Positions 8,518-17,416 of a stretch of DNA of 64,000 nt are shown one piece after another. The notes under the pieces are model-generated. The model did no database searches. It saw only the letters and a program-made list of their open reading frames with translations, and was not told the DNA's origin. Source of the DNA: Methylobacterium planeticum (GTDB lineage: Bacteria > Pseudomonadota > Alphaproteobacteria > Rhizobiales > Beijerinckiaceae); contig NZ_VZZJ01000002.1 of assembly GCF_008806345.1 (NCBI RefSeq), forward strand, positions 62,001-126,000, in the 5' to 3' direction. Positions within the stretch are counted from its first letter, which is position 1. The number at the start of each line of letters is the position of its first letter. Both the position numbers and the translations under genes were made by a program.

Positions 8518-9069
8518 ATGAAAATGTCGGACGGTGAACAAACACAGCACGACACGCATATCGAACGCACCGTCGATGTCGTCTCGGCCTATGTTGCGAA
8601 CAATTCAATTCCGACAGCCGATCTGCCGGCCCTGATCACCAGCGTCCACGAGGCTCTGCATGGACTTGCTGCGGGCACGGCCCGCCCGGAATCGGATGCG
8701 GTCGAGAAGCCCACGCCGGCGCAGGTCCGCAAGTCGATCCGTCCGGATGGACTGGTGAGCTTTATCGACGGCAAGTCGTACAAGACCCTCAAGCGCCACC
8801 TGACGAAGCATGGCCTCGATCCGCACAGCTACCGCGAGCGTTTCGGTCTGCCGGCCGACTACCCGACCACCTCCGCCAACTACTCGGCCCAGCGCTCCGC
8901 CCTCGCCAAGAGCCTCGGACTCGGCCAGCCCGGCCGCAGCGCCGCGGAGGTCGAGGAGCCGGCCGAGGCCCCCGAGGCCCCGAAGGAGACGGGCGGGCGC
9001 CGCCGGGGGGCGGCCGCGGGCACGACCGGCAAGGGGCGCGGGAGCCGCAAGACGGCCGCGGCCGCCTGA
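8518..9069 (+). CDS. MucR/Ros family transcriptional regulator lacking the zinc cysteines
   Basis: 183 residues. The N-terminal region (IERTVDVVSAYVANNSIPTADLPALITSVHEAL, residues 15-47) and the DNA-binding region (KTLKRHLTKHGLDPHSYRERFGLPADYP, residues 89-116, then RSALAKSLGLG) match MucR/Ros proteins, which repress exopolysaccharide, motility and cell-cycle genes in alphaproteobacteria. In Ros the zinc is held by two Cys and two His. Here the Cys positions read S81 and D84, while H94 and H98 remain. Zinc-independent homologues are known, for example in Mesorhizobium. The last 45 residues are an Ala/Gly/Arg/Lys-rich tail (GRRRGAAAGTTGKGRGSRKTAAAA) that may add nonspecific DNA binding. ATG at 8524 is an alternative start. 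Confidence 0.9.
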   Translation: MKMSDGEQTQHDTHIERTVDVVSAYVANNSIPTADLPALITSVHEALHGLAAGTARPESDAVEKPTPAQVRKSIRPDGLVSFIDGKSYKTLKRHLTKHGLDPHSYRERFGLPADYPTTSANYSAQRSALAKSLGLGQPGRSAAEVEEPAEAPEAPKETGGRRRGAAAGTTGKGRGSRKTAAAA

Positions 9070-9194
9070 GCGAGGCCAGGTTCGGCCGTCGGCGCGGCGT
9101 CGCGCCCGCAAGGCGGCTGCCATCGACGGCGCGGTGATCCGAGGGCGCGCGGCGAACGCGGTCCCCGCACCGGGCCCGGAGCCCGGCCGCCCGC

Positions 9195-9527
9195 CTAGAT
9201 CGGCGACGGGCGTCGGCCGAGGAGCCAGTCCCTGGCCCGCATCAGCAGGGCCGGACGCACCCGGGCCACGTCGTCTCCGTCGAGGAGCGGAGAGGCGGAG
9301 AGGGCGGCAAGGTAGGCCTCCTCCGCATCGCGGCAGGTGCGCAGGGCCGCGTCGGCGGCGGGCATGCGGCCAGAGAGGGAGGCCTGGAGGCCGAAGCTGC
9401 GATGCAGGCAGCCCCGCCAGGCGCCGTGCAGCTCCGCGACCGCGCCCGCGAAGGCCGGCACGGGACCGAGGCCGGGCAGCGTGCCGGCGACGATTGCGGC
9501 GGCCAGAACCAGGGGACGGATCGTCAT
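9195..9527 (-). CDS. Exported hypothetical protein
   Basis: 110 residues. The N-terminus MTIRPLVLAAAIVAGTLPGLGPVPAFAG is a Sec signal peptide. The mature part has two cysteines (GAWRGCLHRS and LRTCRDAEE) that could form a disulfide, and is mostly helical by composition. An upstream ATG at 9554 would add nine basic residues; 9527 gives the better signal peptide. No family recognised. It is encoded convergently with mucR, separated by 125 bases. Confidence 0.6.
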   Translation of the reverse strand: MTIRPLVLAAAIVAGTLPGLGPVPAFAGAVAELHGAWRGCLHRSFGLQASLSGRMPAADAALRTCRDAEEAYLAALSASPLLDGDDVARVRPALLMRARDWLLGRRPSPI

Positions 9528-9621
9528 GCGCGGGCGGCTCCGGAAGCGCCGCATCCTCGCGCCCGCACGCTGAATTTTCCCCTAACCGCGCCCCGTCCGG
9601 CTCGTCCCGGATCGGGAACGC

Positions 9622-10290
9622 TCAGCGGTTGGCCGTCGTCACGGGGGAGAGGCTGCGGCCGAGGGAGACCCAGGCGACGCTGTCCTGGCTCTCGCGCTTG
9701 ATGAAGGTGTAGCCGGTGCGCCGCCAGGGCAGGATCGTATTGGTCTTGTTGTCGAGGATCATGTCGCCCCGGTCGGTGATCAGGGTGAGGACCGCGTGGC
9801 CCTCGCCCTTCTCGTCGATCACCACGGTCATCCGCATGGCGCGCCGGGGCAAGCCGGCCTCGGCCAGGAGATGGCGCTTCAGGAGCTGGAAGTCCTCGCA
9901 ATCGCCGATGCCGTCCTCGGCGAGGTCCCAGCGGTCCGGCACGTGGAGGTGGTCCATGTCGGTCATGGCCTGCACGGCCTTGTTCACCCGCTTGTTCACC
10001 GCCACGACGGTGTTCCAGATGGCGGGCGTCAGGGTGATGCTCGCGGGCTCGTTGCGGTCGACCGCGCATTCGGCGGCATAGGCCTGGCAGAAGGCCACCC
10101 AGGCCGAGATCGGCTTGGCCTCGCCGGAGGCGGTGGCGGCGCTCGGCACGCTCGGAAGGGCCGCGAAGGTCTGGGCACCGGCGGGGGCGGCGAGCAGGCC
10201 CGCCGCGACGGCGAGCCCGGCGACGACCTTGCGCAGAGCGGACCTTCTGCCCGACACCGCATCCCGCCCCTTGGAAATCGCGAACCGCAT
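9622..10290 (-). CDS. Transglutaminase-like cysteine protease (BTLCP family)
   Basis: 222 residues from ATG 10290. A signal peptide (residues about 20-40, VVAGLAVAAGLLAAPAGAQ) leads into the bacterial transglutaminase-like cysteine protease fold. The predicted triad is visible: Cys131 in GDCEDF, His165 in GEGHAVLTL, Asp180 in MILDNKT. Family members (LapG relatives) act in the periplasm; LapG itself cleaves a surface adhesin under c-di-GMP control, but no LapD partner or adhesin is encoded here, so the substrate is unknown. A longer frame to 10389 exists; the chosen start puts the hydrophobic segment at the right distance for export. Confidence 0.85.
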   Translation of the reverse strand: MRFAISKGRDAVSGRRSALRKVVAGLAVAAGLLAAPAGAQTFAALPSVPSAATASGEAKPISAWVAFCQAYAAECAVDRNEPASITLTPAIWNTVVAVNKRVNKAVQAMTDMDHLHVPDRWDLAEDGIGDCEDFQLLKRHLLAEAGLPRRAMRMTVVIDEKGEGHAVLTLITDRGDMILDNKTNTILPWRRTGYTFIKRESQDSVAWVSLGRSLSPVTTANR

Positions 10291-10554
10291 CGCCGTGGCC
10301 CAACCCGTTAAGCTTTCGTTAACGAAGCTCTCACGCCCGGGCTCCCACCGCAATCGGGGTGATTCAGATTGGGTTAACGCTGTGCGCAACTGCCCCGGTT
10401 ATCCCGAGCCCGGCGACCGGGGGCCGCAGACGCGGCAAGGCCCCGGCCCGGAGAAGGCCCGGCCCCCAGCGACGATTTCGGATCTCGGATGGGTGAGCGG
10501 GCGCGGCGGCGCGGTCAGGCGCGCGCGCGGCGGAGGCGCACCGGATCGCGGGCC

Positions 10555-11208
10555 TCAGCCCGCATGCGTGTTGTGGATCTGGTCGAAGTCGAGGAGCGCC
10601 GTCTCGATCACGATCTGCGTGCGGCTGATGACCTCGAGCTTGCGCAGGATCTCGGAGACGTGGGCCTTCACGGTCGAGTCGCCGACCTGCAATTCGTGCG
10701 CGATCTGCTTGTTGAGCTTGCCCTGGCGGATCATCATCAGCACCCGCAATTGCTGCGGGGTCAGGCGCGCGACCCGCTCGGCGAGAGAGGATTTCTTGGA
10801 GGCCGCCGGACCCGGATGCGCCAGTTCCGGCGGGATCGCGAGGGCGCCGCTGAGCACGTCCGCGATGGCGCGGGTCAGGGTGGTCTTGTCGACGGCCTTG
10901 GGCACGTAGCCGGCCGCGCCGTGGTGCAGGGCCTCGCGCATGATGCGCGGATCTTCATGGCCCGAGACGATCAGGATCGGCACGCGGGGAAAGCGGGTGC
11001 GGATCGTCACGAGGCCGTCGAAGCCGCTGACGCCCTGCATCGAGAGGTCGAGGAGGGTGAGGTCGATGCCGCGATGGGCGGCGAGGATCCGGCAGGCGCC
11101 CTCGATGCCGTCGGCCTCGTGCAGGGTCGCGTCCGGATAGGTCAGCCGGATGGTGCTGGCGAGCGCGTCGCGGAACAGCGGATGGTCATCGACGATCAAG
11201 AGCTGCAT
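10555..11208 (-). CDS. NarL/FixJ-type response regulator, probable regulator of the alcohol dehydrogenase island
   Basis: 217 residues. Receiver domain at residues 1-120 with acidic pocket D7/D8, phosphoacceptor Asp54 (TLLDLS) and the switch lysine in YVPKAVDK. The C-terminal LuxR helix-turn-helix (about 145-205) has the signature LTPQQLRVLMMIRQGKLNKQIAHEL. It ends 11208 at ATG, followed leftward by no co-oriented gene. Its position beside the PQQ alcohol dehydrogenase is that of ErbR/AgmR-type regulators, which activate ethanol-oxidation genes in pseudomonads; the hybrid kinase at 22011-23342 is a candidate partner. Both links are inferred from context. Confidence 0.88.
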   Translation of the reverse strand: MQLLIVDDHPLFRDALASTIRLTYPDATLHEADGIEGACRILAAHRGIDLTLLDLSMQGVSGFDGLVTIRTRFPRVPILIVSGHEDPRIMREALHHGAAGYVPKAVDKTTLTRAIADVLSGALAIPPELAHPGPAASKKSSLAERVARLTPQQLRVLMMIRQGKLNKQIAHELQVGDSTVKAHVSEILRKLEVISRTQIVIETALLDFDQIHNTHAG

Positions 11209-11470
11209 GGCCGCCCCTCCCGCGGCGTCCTCGGCCCCCGCGCCCGGCATCACGGCGTCCTGCCCGGTGGAGCTTCGGTCCAACACAACACTCCTGCGGC
11301 GCGCAAACACTCGTGCGGGTTCGACCGGCGCGGACGCGTCGATCGAGGGGCCGGCGGCCTCGGAACGCGAGCGGGTGTTGAGAAAACCGCCCGCGTTCCG
11401 GGACCTTAGCATATCCGCCGCCGGAGGGCTGCCCCGGCGGCGAACTGCTATCGCGCGATCGAGCCCCGCC

Positions 11471-13240
11471 TCAGCGCGAGGCCAGGGTCTTCGGCAGCTT
11501 GAAGGCCCAGAAGCTGCCGCCCTGGTTGATGCCGGCGGTGGATTTGGCCACCTCGCCGCCCCAGAGCGGCACCGCGCCGCCCCAGCCGGCCGCGACGCCG
11601 ACCCATTGCTCGCCGTCCTGCTCCCAGGTGATCGGCGAGGCGACCACGCCGGTGCCGACCTGGAACTTCCAGACCTCCTCGCCGGTCTTGGCGTCGAAGG
11701 CCTTGAGGAAGCCCTCGGGCGTGCCCGTGAAGACGAGGTTGCCCGCGGTGGTCAGCACGCCGGCCCAGAGCGGAGCCTTGTTCTTGTACTCCCACACGGT
11801 CTTGCCGGAGGCCGGGTCGATCGCCTTGAGCGAGCCGATATGGTCCTCGAAGATCGGCTTGATGGTGAAGCCGGCACCCAGATAGGCCGCGCCCTTCTTG
11901 TAGTTCACGGGCTCGTTCCAGATGTCCATGCCCCACTCGTTCGAGGGAACGTAGAACAGCTTGGTGTCCGGGCTGTAGGCCATCGGCATCCAGTTCTTGG
12001 CGCCCAGGAAGCCCGGCACCGCGAATACGCTCTTGCCCTTCTTGCCGTCCTCGGACTTCGACGGATCGCCGGGGCGGAAGGCGTCGTCGTAGATCGGCCG
12101 GCCCTTGTCGTCGATGCCCTTGGCCCAGTTGATCTGGCTCACGAACGGCGTGGCCGAGACGAACGCCCCGTTCGTCCGGTCGAGCACGTAGAAGAAGCCG
12201 TTGCGGTCGGCGGTGGCGCCGGCCTTGATGGCCTTGCCGCCCTTGTTCAGCTCGAACGGGATGAACTCGTTGACGCCGTCATAGTCCCAGCCGTCATGCG
12301 GGGTGGTCTGGTAGCCCCAGACGATCTCGCCGTTCTCCGGGTTGAGCGCGATGCGCGAGGCCGACCACTTGTTGTCGCCCGGGCGCAGGGCCGAGTTCCA
12401 CGGCCCCGGATTGCCCGTGCCGAAGTAGATCAGGTTGGTCTCCGGGTCGTAGGTGCCGCCGAGCCAGGTGGCGCCGCCGCCGAACTTCCACATGTCGCCG
12501 GGCCAGGTCTCGTTGACCTTGCCGGTCATGGTCGAGGGCTTGCCGTTGAGCGTGCCGACATGGCCCTCGATCACCGGGCGCTGCCAGACGATCTCGCCCG
12601 TGTCGGCGTCGCGCGCCTCGACCCGGCCGACGACGCCGAACTCGCCGCCCGACACGCCGGTGATGATCTTGCCCTTCACGATGATCGGCGCGGCGGTGTA
12701 GCTGTAGCCGGCCTTGAAGTCGTCGATGTCCTTCTTCCACACGACCTTGCCGGTCTTCTGGTCGAGGGCGACGAGCTTGGCGTCGAGGGTGCCGAAGATG
12801 ACCTTGTCCTTGTAGAGCGCGGCGCCGCGGTTGACGACGTCGCAGCAGGGCAGGATGCCCTCGGGCAGGCGGGCGTTGTACTCCCAGAGCTTCTCGCCGG
12901 TGCGGGAGTTGATGGCGTAGAGGCGCGAGTAGGAGCCGGTGACGTAGAGGACGCCGTCCTTGACCAGCGCCTGGCTCTCCTGGCCGCGCTGCTTCTCGCC
13001 GCCGAAGGAGAACGAGTAGGCCGGCACCAGGCCCTTGATGGTGTCGCGGTTGAGGGTCTTGAGCGGGCTGTAGCGCTGGGCCTGCGGACCGAGGCCGTAG
13101 GTGACGACGTCGTTCGTGGTCTTGGCGTCGTTGAGGATGTCCTGCTCGCTCACGCCCTCCGCCAGGGCGGGCATCGCGGTCGCGCCGGCGAGGAGCGCCG
13201 TCGCCCCCGCCGCCGACAGGAACCGATGTCTCAGTCTCAT
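11471..13240 (-). CDS. exaF: PQQ-dependent alcohol dehydrogenase, lanthanide type (ExaF/PedH-like)
   Basis: Periplasmic quinoprotein oxidising primary alcohols, passing electrons to a cytochrome c. 589 residues: signal peptide (cleavage near ALA-EG, residue 28), then the eight-bladed propeller with tryptophan-docking repeats. The vicinal disulfide Cys132-Cys133 that stacks on PQQ is present. Metal ligands are Glu200 (SGGE), Asn277 (GTGNPG) and the catalytic Asp319. Asp321, two residues on (WDYDG), is the extra carboxylate that marks lanthanide-dependent enzymes; calcium enzymes such as MxaF have Ala there. The sequence follows ExaF/PedH rather than XoxF. GGAGGA precedes the ATG. It lies downstream of the XoxJ-like and PedF-like genes but with a 369-base gap, so it probably has its own promoter. 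Confidence 0.93.
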   Translation of the reverse strand: MRLRHRFLSAAGATALLAGATAMPALAEGVSEQDILNDAKTTNDVVTYGLGPQAQRYSPLKTLNRDTIKGLVPAYSFSFGGEKQRGQESQALVKDGVLYVTGSYSRLYAINSRTGEKLWEYNARLPEGILPCCDVVNRGAALYKDKVIFGTLDAKLVALDQKTGKVVWKKDIDDFKAGYSYTAAPIIVKGKIITGVSGGEFGVVGRVEARDADTGEIVWQRPVIEGHVGTLNGKPSTMTGKVNETWPGDMWKFGGGATWLGGTYDPETNLIYFGTGNPGPWNSALRPGDNKWSASRIALNPENGEIVWGYQTTPHDGWDYDGVNEFIPFELNKGGKAIKAGATADRNGFFYVLDRTNGAFVSATPFVSQINWAKGIDDKGRPIYDDAFRPGDPSKSEDGKKGKSVFAVPGFLGAKNWMPMAYSPDTKLFYVPSNEWGMDIWNEPVNYKKGAAYLGAGFTIKPIFEDHIGSLKAIDPASGKTVWEYKNKAPLWAGVLTTAGNLVFTGTPEGFLKAFDAKTGEEVWKFQVGTGVVASPITWEQDGEQWVGVAAGWGGAVPLWGGEVAKSTAGINQGGSFWAFKLPKTLASR

Positions 13241-13609
13241 GGCATGTCCTCCGTCATGGTCGTGCGGCCCGATTCTTCGGCGCCGTCAGGGCTTGGTCCC
13301 TCGATTCGAAGGCGCCCCTTGAGACCAGCGTAGGGCGAAGCGCAACGATGTCTTATTGGCCTTTGGTCGAAGTTCTTCGGTTTTTCTAAGAAAATCTGCG
13401 GCCTCGGTACTGCGTTCGACGCCGGACATCTCGCAGATGCAGCAACGATCGGGGTGATCGACTGGTCGATCCGGCGTCTCGACCCGTCTCGATCGAGCGG
13501 AAACGCGCCATCGTCCCTCGAAACCGGTCGCCCGGCCGCGGAACTGGGTCGGTGCAGCGCCCTGGCCCGGTGCCGGCGGCGCGATCCGGCTACCCCGGCC
13601 CGAGCCGCC
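13241..13609 (-). promoter_or_regulatory. exaF upstream region with two small palindromes
   Basis: 369 bases without a gene, AT-richer around 13350-13400. Visible elements: CTTTGGT at 13361-13367; the inverted repeat CGAAG-TT-CTTCG at 13368-13379; and the perfect palindrome TTTTCT-A-AGAAAA at 13382-13394. They lie about 120-155 bases before the exaF ATG, a reasonable distance for activator sites. CTTTGGT also occurs twice in the divergent promoter at 14996-15023. Binding by the nearby response regulator is an inference. Confidence 0.4.
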
Positions 13610-14485
13610 TCAGTAGCCCTTCGGGGCCGTGAAGCTGACGCCGTAGGCCGCGCAGATGGCCGACAGCCGCCCCTCCGCGATCAGGGCCGTGATGGCGTCG
13701 CCGACCGCGTAGGCGAGATCGCGGGAATCGGTGCGCACCGCGCCCCCGATCTCCCAGCGGGTCTTGACCAGGCCCGGGACCGCGACCTCGACGACCGGAT
13801 TCGCCTCGGGCGCGGCCCCCCCCGCCTTGAGGGCGGCCTCGAGATTGGCGCGGGTGCCGGCCAGGATCGTGGTCTCTCCGGCGAGATAGGCCCTGGCCGC
13901 CTCGTCGAAGGCGCGGAAATGCTTGAGGTTCTGCCGGTAGCGGCCGCCCTCTGCGGTGAGCAGCATCAGGTCGGAAGCGCTCGCGCCCTCCACGGCGACC
14001 GCCTGGCCCTCGATGTCCTTGAGGGCGTCGAAGCCCTCGAGCTTGCCCTTCCGGTAGGCGAAGGCGAGGTGCTGATCGAAATAGGGGCTCGTGAGGAAGA
14101 TCTGCTCGTTGCGGGTCGCGAGTTCCCGGTCGTGGGGCACGTGCAGCATCAGGTCCGCGAGGCTGGAGCCGGCGAGGTCGCCCTTCCAGAGATTGAGGCG
14201 GAAATCGCCGTCGACGTTCTCCCCCGCATCGACGATGCGCAGGTCGAGCTTGACCCCGAGCTTCTCGGCGACGGCGCGGGCCAGATCGACGTCGATGCCG
14301 CGCGGCCGGCCCGCCTCCTCGCTCGAGAACGGGGCGTTGTCGCCGTAGAGCGCCACCCGGACGGTCCCGGAGGCCACGACTTCGTCGAGGGGCCGAGCCT
14401 GGGCCGGCGCGGCCAGCAGCAGGCCGCAGGCGACGAGCCCGAGGTGGCGCCGGAGGAAGGCTCCGACATGTTCGATCGCCCGCAT
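13610..14485 (-). CDS. Periplasmic binding protein associated with quinoprotein dehydrogenase (XoxJ/MxaJ-like)
   Basis: 291 residues from ATG 14485. Signal peptide (LGLVACGLLLAAPAQA) followed by a type 2 periplasmic-binding fold: LDEVVASGTVRVALYGDNAPFS at the mature N-terminus, GIDVDLARAVAEKLGVKLDLR, and the second lobe ending LSAICAAYGVSF. This matches the binding-protein-like partners of methanol and ethanol quinoproteins, where MxaJ/XoxJ are thought to help mature or activate the apo-dehydrogenase rather than transport solutes. It begins 26 bases after the cytochrome gene stop, clearly co-transcribed. A TTG at 14515 would give a ten-residue longer form. Confidence 0.85.
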   Translation of the reverse strand: MRAIEHVGAFLRRHLGLVACGLLLAAPAQARPLDEVVASGTVRVALYGDNAPFSSEEAGRPRGIDVDLARAVAEKLGVKLDLRIVDAGENVDGDFRLNLWKGDLAGSSLADLMLHVPHDRELATRNEQIFLTSPYFDQHLAFAYRKGKLEGFDALKDIEGQAVAVEGASASDLMLLTAEGGRYRQNLKHFRAFDEAARAYLAGETTILAGTRANLEAALKAGGAAPEANPVVEVAVPGLVKTRWEIGGAVRTDSRDLAYAVGDAITALIAEGRLSAICAAYGVSFTAPKGY

Positions 14486-14511
14486 CGCGTCAGCCCATCC
14501 CCTCGGCGCCC

Positions 14512-14940
14512 TCAATCCTCGTGCTTGGATTCGATATAGCTGCGGATCGCCCAGAGGGCTTCCTGCGAGAGAGTCCCCTCGAAGGCCGGCATCTTGGTCA
14601 TCCCGTTGATGATGGCGCCGTGGCGGACGCGCTCCTGGAACCAGGTGTCGCCCTCCTGGCCCTTGTCGAGGTAGCGCAGGTCCGGCGCGAGGCCGCCGGA
14701 GATCATCTGCAGGCCGTGGCAGCGGGCGCAGTTCTGATTGTAGCCGGAATCACCGATCGCGATGGCCTTGGCGTTGCCCCGATAGGGGTTCTCGCCGCGC
14801 CAATCGTCGCCGAGCGCGTCGAGGCCGGTGGTGTCGACGGGCTGGGGCTGGACGTCGCCGTGGGCGCGCACGGCCTGCGCCGACAGCATGAGGCCGAGCG
14901 CGACGAGCGCGCTCCCCGCCAGCATGGGGAGCTTCGACAT
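14512..14940 (-). CDS. pedF: Cytochrome c550, PedF family
   Basis: 142 residues with a Sec signal (LAGSALVALGLMLSAQAVRA) and one c-type heme site, Cys71-Ala-Arg-Cys74-His75. The probable distal Met lies in INGMTKMPAF. Small monoheme cytochromes of this family accept electrons from PQQ ethanol dehydrogenases in the periplasm. A strong AGGAGG precedes the ATG by seven bases. It is the first gene of the leftward operon with the XoxJ-like gene, and its promoter should lie in the 194-base divergent interval that also serves the operon starting at 15135. Confidence 0.9.
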   Translation of the reverse strand: MSKLPMLAGSALVALGLMLSAQAVRAHGDVQPQPVDTTGLDALGDDWRGENPYRGNAKAIAIGDSGYNQNCARCHGLQMISGGLAPDLRYLDKGQEGDTWFQERVRHGAIINGMTKMPAFEGTLSQEALWAIRSYIESKHED

Positions 14941-14995
14941 ACCGTTTCCTCCTGATCTTGCGGGGACGGTATCAAGCGGGTCGGCCCAAACCCAT

Positions 14996-15023
14996 TGTGC
15001 TTTGGTACACTGTACTTTGGTAC
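14996..15023. promoter_or_regulatory. Tandem direct repeat with palindrome in divergent promoter
   Basis: TGTGCTTTGGTAC at 14996-15008 and TGTACTTTGGTAC at 15011-15023 match at 12 of 13 positions with a 15-base period. Between and across them GTACA-C-TGTAC (15005-15015) is a perfect palindrome. The site lies 56 bases before pedF and about 112 bases before the rightward operon, where one regulator could control both. The 15-base spacing is not a full number of helical turns, so the two units may bind a dimer on different faces. Confidence 0.5.
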
Positions 15024-15134
15024 GGAGCGGTCGGATCGAAAGGAAGTGCACCTTCGTCCAATACCGGCGCGCCCCGATTTCACCCTATCGTCGCCGCAAC
15101 GACAGGCCACAGGGTGGAAGCGAGAACGGCCGCG

Positions 15135-16373
15135 ATGCGGGCTGAGAGAGAGCGTCGACACGGCCCGGCCGGGCGGCACGCCGCCCCGGCCCGTCTCGCT
15201 GCGCTCGGCGCCGGCCTCCTCGGACTCGCGCTCCTCGGCGACACCGCGGCGGCGGACCCCGCCCCGCCCGTCGCGATCCACTACCTCGAACGCCGCATCG
15301 AGCGGCCGACGCCCCTCAACAACGAGGATCCGATCCCCGGCGACGAGGGGGCCCGGGGAGCCGGGCTCGGGCTGAAGGATTCGAACGCGACCGGCCGGTT
15401 CGTCTCCCTGAGCTTCACCCTCGCCAGCAAGGTGGTGGAGCCCGGCGAGGATCTGGCGGCGGCCTTCCGGGCGCTCGGACAGCCGCGTTTCCTCGTCGTC
15501 AACGCGCCGGCCGAGGACGTGCTGGCGCTCGCCGACCTGCCGGAGGCGCGCGACACCCTCTTCCTCAATGTCGGCGCCCCCGACACCCGCCTGCGCGACG
15601 CGGATTGCCGGGCCAGGCTCCTCCACGTCCTGCCCTCGCGGGCGATGCTGGCCGACGCCCTCGTGCAGCTTCTGGCGTTCAAGCGCTGGACCCGGATCCT
15701 CCTCATCTCGGGGCCCGAGCCGGGGGACGCGCTCTACGCCGAGGCCCTGCGCCGCAGCGCCAAGAAATTCGGCGCCCGGATCGTCGCGGAGGCCCGCTTC
15801 GACGTGCACGGCGCCGACATCCGCGACACGGCCTTGCGCGAGTTCGCCCTGGTCACCCGGGGCCCCGAGCACGACGTCGTGGCGGTGGCCGACGAACAGA
15901 ACGGCTTCGGCACGAACCTCGTCTACAACACAGCCTCGCCCCGGCCCGTCGTCGGCACGCAGGGGCTCACCCCCGCCGCCTGGGGCCGGCCGGTCGAGGC
16001 CTGGGCGGCGGTGCAGCTCCAGGGCCGCTTCACCAAGCTCGCCGGCCGGCCCATGCGCCCGATCGATTACGCCGGCTGGCTCGCCGTCCACGCCATCGGC
16101 GAGGCGGCGGTGCAGCTGAGGTCGGGCGACCCGACGGCGATCCAGGCCCTGATGCGCTCGCCGCGCTTCGAGGTCGGCGGCTTCAAGGGGCGCCCCCTGA
16201 GCTTCCGGCCCTGGAACGGGCAGCTGCGCCAGCCCGTCTTCCTGCTCTGGCCGGGGGCCGTGGTGGCGAGCGCGCCGCTGGAGGGCTTCCTCCACCACCG
16301 CACCGACCTCGACACCCTCGGCCTCGACGCGCCCGAGAGCGCCTGCCGGGCTTTCACGGGAGGGGCCGGATGA
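15135..16373 (+). CDS. ABC-type substrate-binding protein of PQQ alcohol dehydrogenase systems
   Basis: 412 residues, with a signal region (LAALGAGLLGLALLGDTAAA) and a type 1 periplasmic-binding fold like the leucine/branched-chain binders. The opening of the mature protein, PVAIHYLERRIERPTPLNNEDPIPGDEGARGAGLG, is characteristic of the PQQ-dependent-alcohol-dehydrogenase-associated binding proteins. Later segments DVVAVADEQNGFGTNLVYNT and FEVGGFKGRPLSFRPWNGQLRQPVFL also fit. Those proteins are usually encoded with a dedicated ATPase and permease; neither is present here. Its ligand is unknown. Its stop overlaps the start of the next gene (ATGA). Confidence 0.88.
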   Translation: MRAERERRHGPAGRHAAPARLAALGAGLLGLALLGDTAAADPAPPVAIHYLERRIERPTPLNNEDPIPGDEGARGAGLGLKDSNATGRFVSLSFTLASKVVEPGEDLAAAFRALGQPRFLVVNAPAEDVLALADLPEARDTLFLNVGAPDTRLRDADCRARLLHVLPSRAMLADALVQLLAFKRWTRILLISGPEPGDALYAEALRRSAKKFGARIVAEARFDVHGADIRDTALREFALVTRGPEHDVVAVADEQNGFGTNLVYNTASPRPVVGTQGLTPAAWGRPVEAWAAVQLQGRFTKLAGRPMRPIDYAGWLAVHAIGEAAVQLRSGDPTAIQALMRSPRFEVGGFKGRPLSFRPWNGQLRQPVFLLWPGAVVASAPLEGFLHHRTDLDTLGLDAPESACRAFTGGAG

Positions 16374-17416
16374 TCCGCTCACGCACAGGACGCGGCAAGG
16401 TCCCGATGACGCTGTCCCCTCTCCCATTCCTCCCGGGTCTGGCCCTGGCCCTCGGGCTCGCAGCCGGCGCGGCGCGGGCCGAGGAGATCTTCGTCACGAA
16501 CGAGCGCGACAACAGCGTCTCGGTGATCGACACCGCGACCTTCGAGGTCGTCCGCACCTTCCCGGTCGGGCGGCGCCCGCGCGGCATCGTGTTCTCGCGC
16601 GACGGGCGCCAACTCTTCGTCTGCGCGAGCGATTCCGACGCCGTGCAGGTGATCGACCCGGAGACGGGGCGGCTCCTGCACAACCTGCCCTCCGGCGAGG
16701 ACCCGGAGCAGTTCGCCCTGGCCCCCGACAACCGCACCCTGTTCATCGCCAACGAGGAGAACGCGACCACGACCGTGGTCGATGCCGAGACCCGCAAGGT
16801 GCTCGCCCAGATCGATGTCGGCATCGAGCCCGAGGGCATGGCGGTGAGCCCGGACGGCCGGATCGCGGTGACGACCTCCGAGACCACCAACATGGTCCAC
16901 TGGATCGACGTGCCCTCCCTCAAGGCGGTGGATGCCACGCCGGTCGGCCAGCGCCCGCGCCACGCCGAGTTCACCCGGGACGGGACCAAGCTCTGGGTCT
17001 CCTCGGAGATCGGCGGCACGGTGGCGGTGATCGACGTCGCCACCCGCAAGGTCGCCGAGACCATCGGGTTCGAGATCAAGGGCATCGCGGGCGACCGGAT
17101 CCAGCCGGTGGGCATCACCCTGACCCGGGACGGGCGCTTCGCCTTCGTGGCGCTCGGCCCCTCCGACCGCGTCGCGGTGATCGATGCCCGGACCTACAAG
17201 GTGCTGAACTACATCCTGGTCGGGCGCCGGGTCTGGCATCTCGCCTTCACGTCGGACGAGAGCCGGCTCCTGACCACGAACGGGGTCTCGGGCGACGTCA
17301 CCGTCATCGACGTGGCGGCCGCCAAGGCGCTCAAGAGCATCAAGGTCGGCCGCTTCCCCTGGGGCGCCGCCGTGCGCCCGAGCGCGGCGCACCGCTCCGC
17401 CGGCGCCGAGCCGTGA
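16370..17416 (+). CDS. PQQ-dependent catabolism-associated beta-propeller protein
   Basis: 348 residues with a signal peptide (LALALGLAAGAARA, residues about 23-37). The rest is a seven-bladed propeller of YVTN/SMP-30-like repeats: VTNERDNSVSVIDTATFEVV, VCASDSDAVQVIDPETGRLL, IANEENATTTVVDAETRKVL, VSSEIGGTVAVIDVATRKVA and others, each about 42 residues. No heme or metal motif is visible. Proteins of this exact type occur only beside PQQ alcohol dehydrogenases, where the role is untested; a scaffold or assembly function in the periplasm is possible. It overlaps by four bases with both neighbours, so translation is probably coupled across the operon. Confidence 0.9.
   Translation: MIRSRTGRGKVPMTLSPLPFLPGLALALGLAAGAARAEEIFVTNERDNSVSVIDTATFEVVRTFPVGRRPRGIVFSRDGRQLFVCASDSDAVQVIDPETGRLLHNLPSGEDPEQFALAPDNRTLFIANEENATTTVVDAETRKVLAQIDVGIEPEGMAVSPDGRIAVTTSETTNMVHWIDVPSLKAVDATPVGQRPRHAEFTRDGTKLWVSSEIGGTVAVIDVATRKVAETIGFEIKGIAGDRIQPVGITLTRDGRFAFVALGPSDRVAVIDARTYKVLNYILVGRRVWHLAFTSDESRLLTTNGVSGDVTVIDVAAAKALKSIKVGRFPWGAAVRPSAAHRSAGAEP

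Noticed and set aside
11471..13240. Naming the dehydrogenase XoxF
   Set aside because: It has the DYD motif shared with XoxF, but the rest, including the C-terminus and the PedF/propeller neighbours, follows the ExaF/PedH ethanol-type group.
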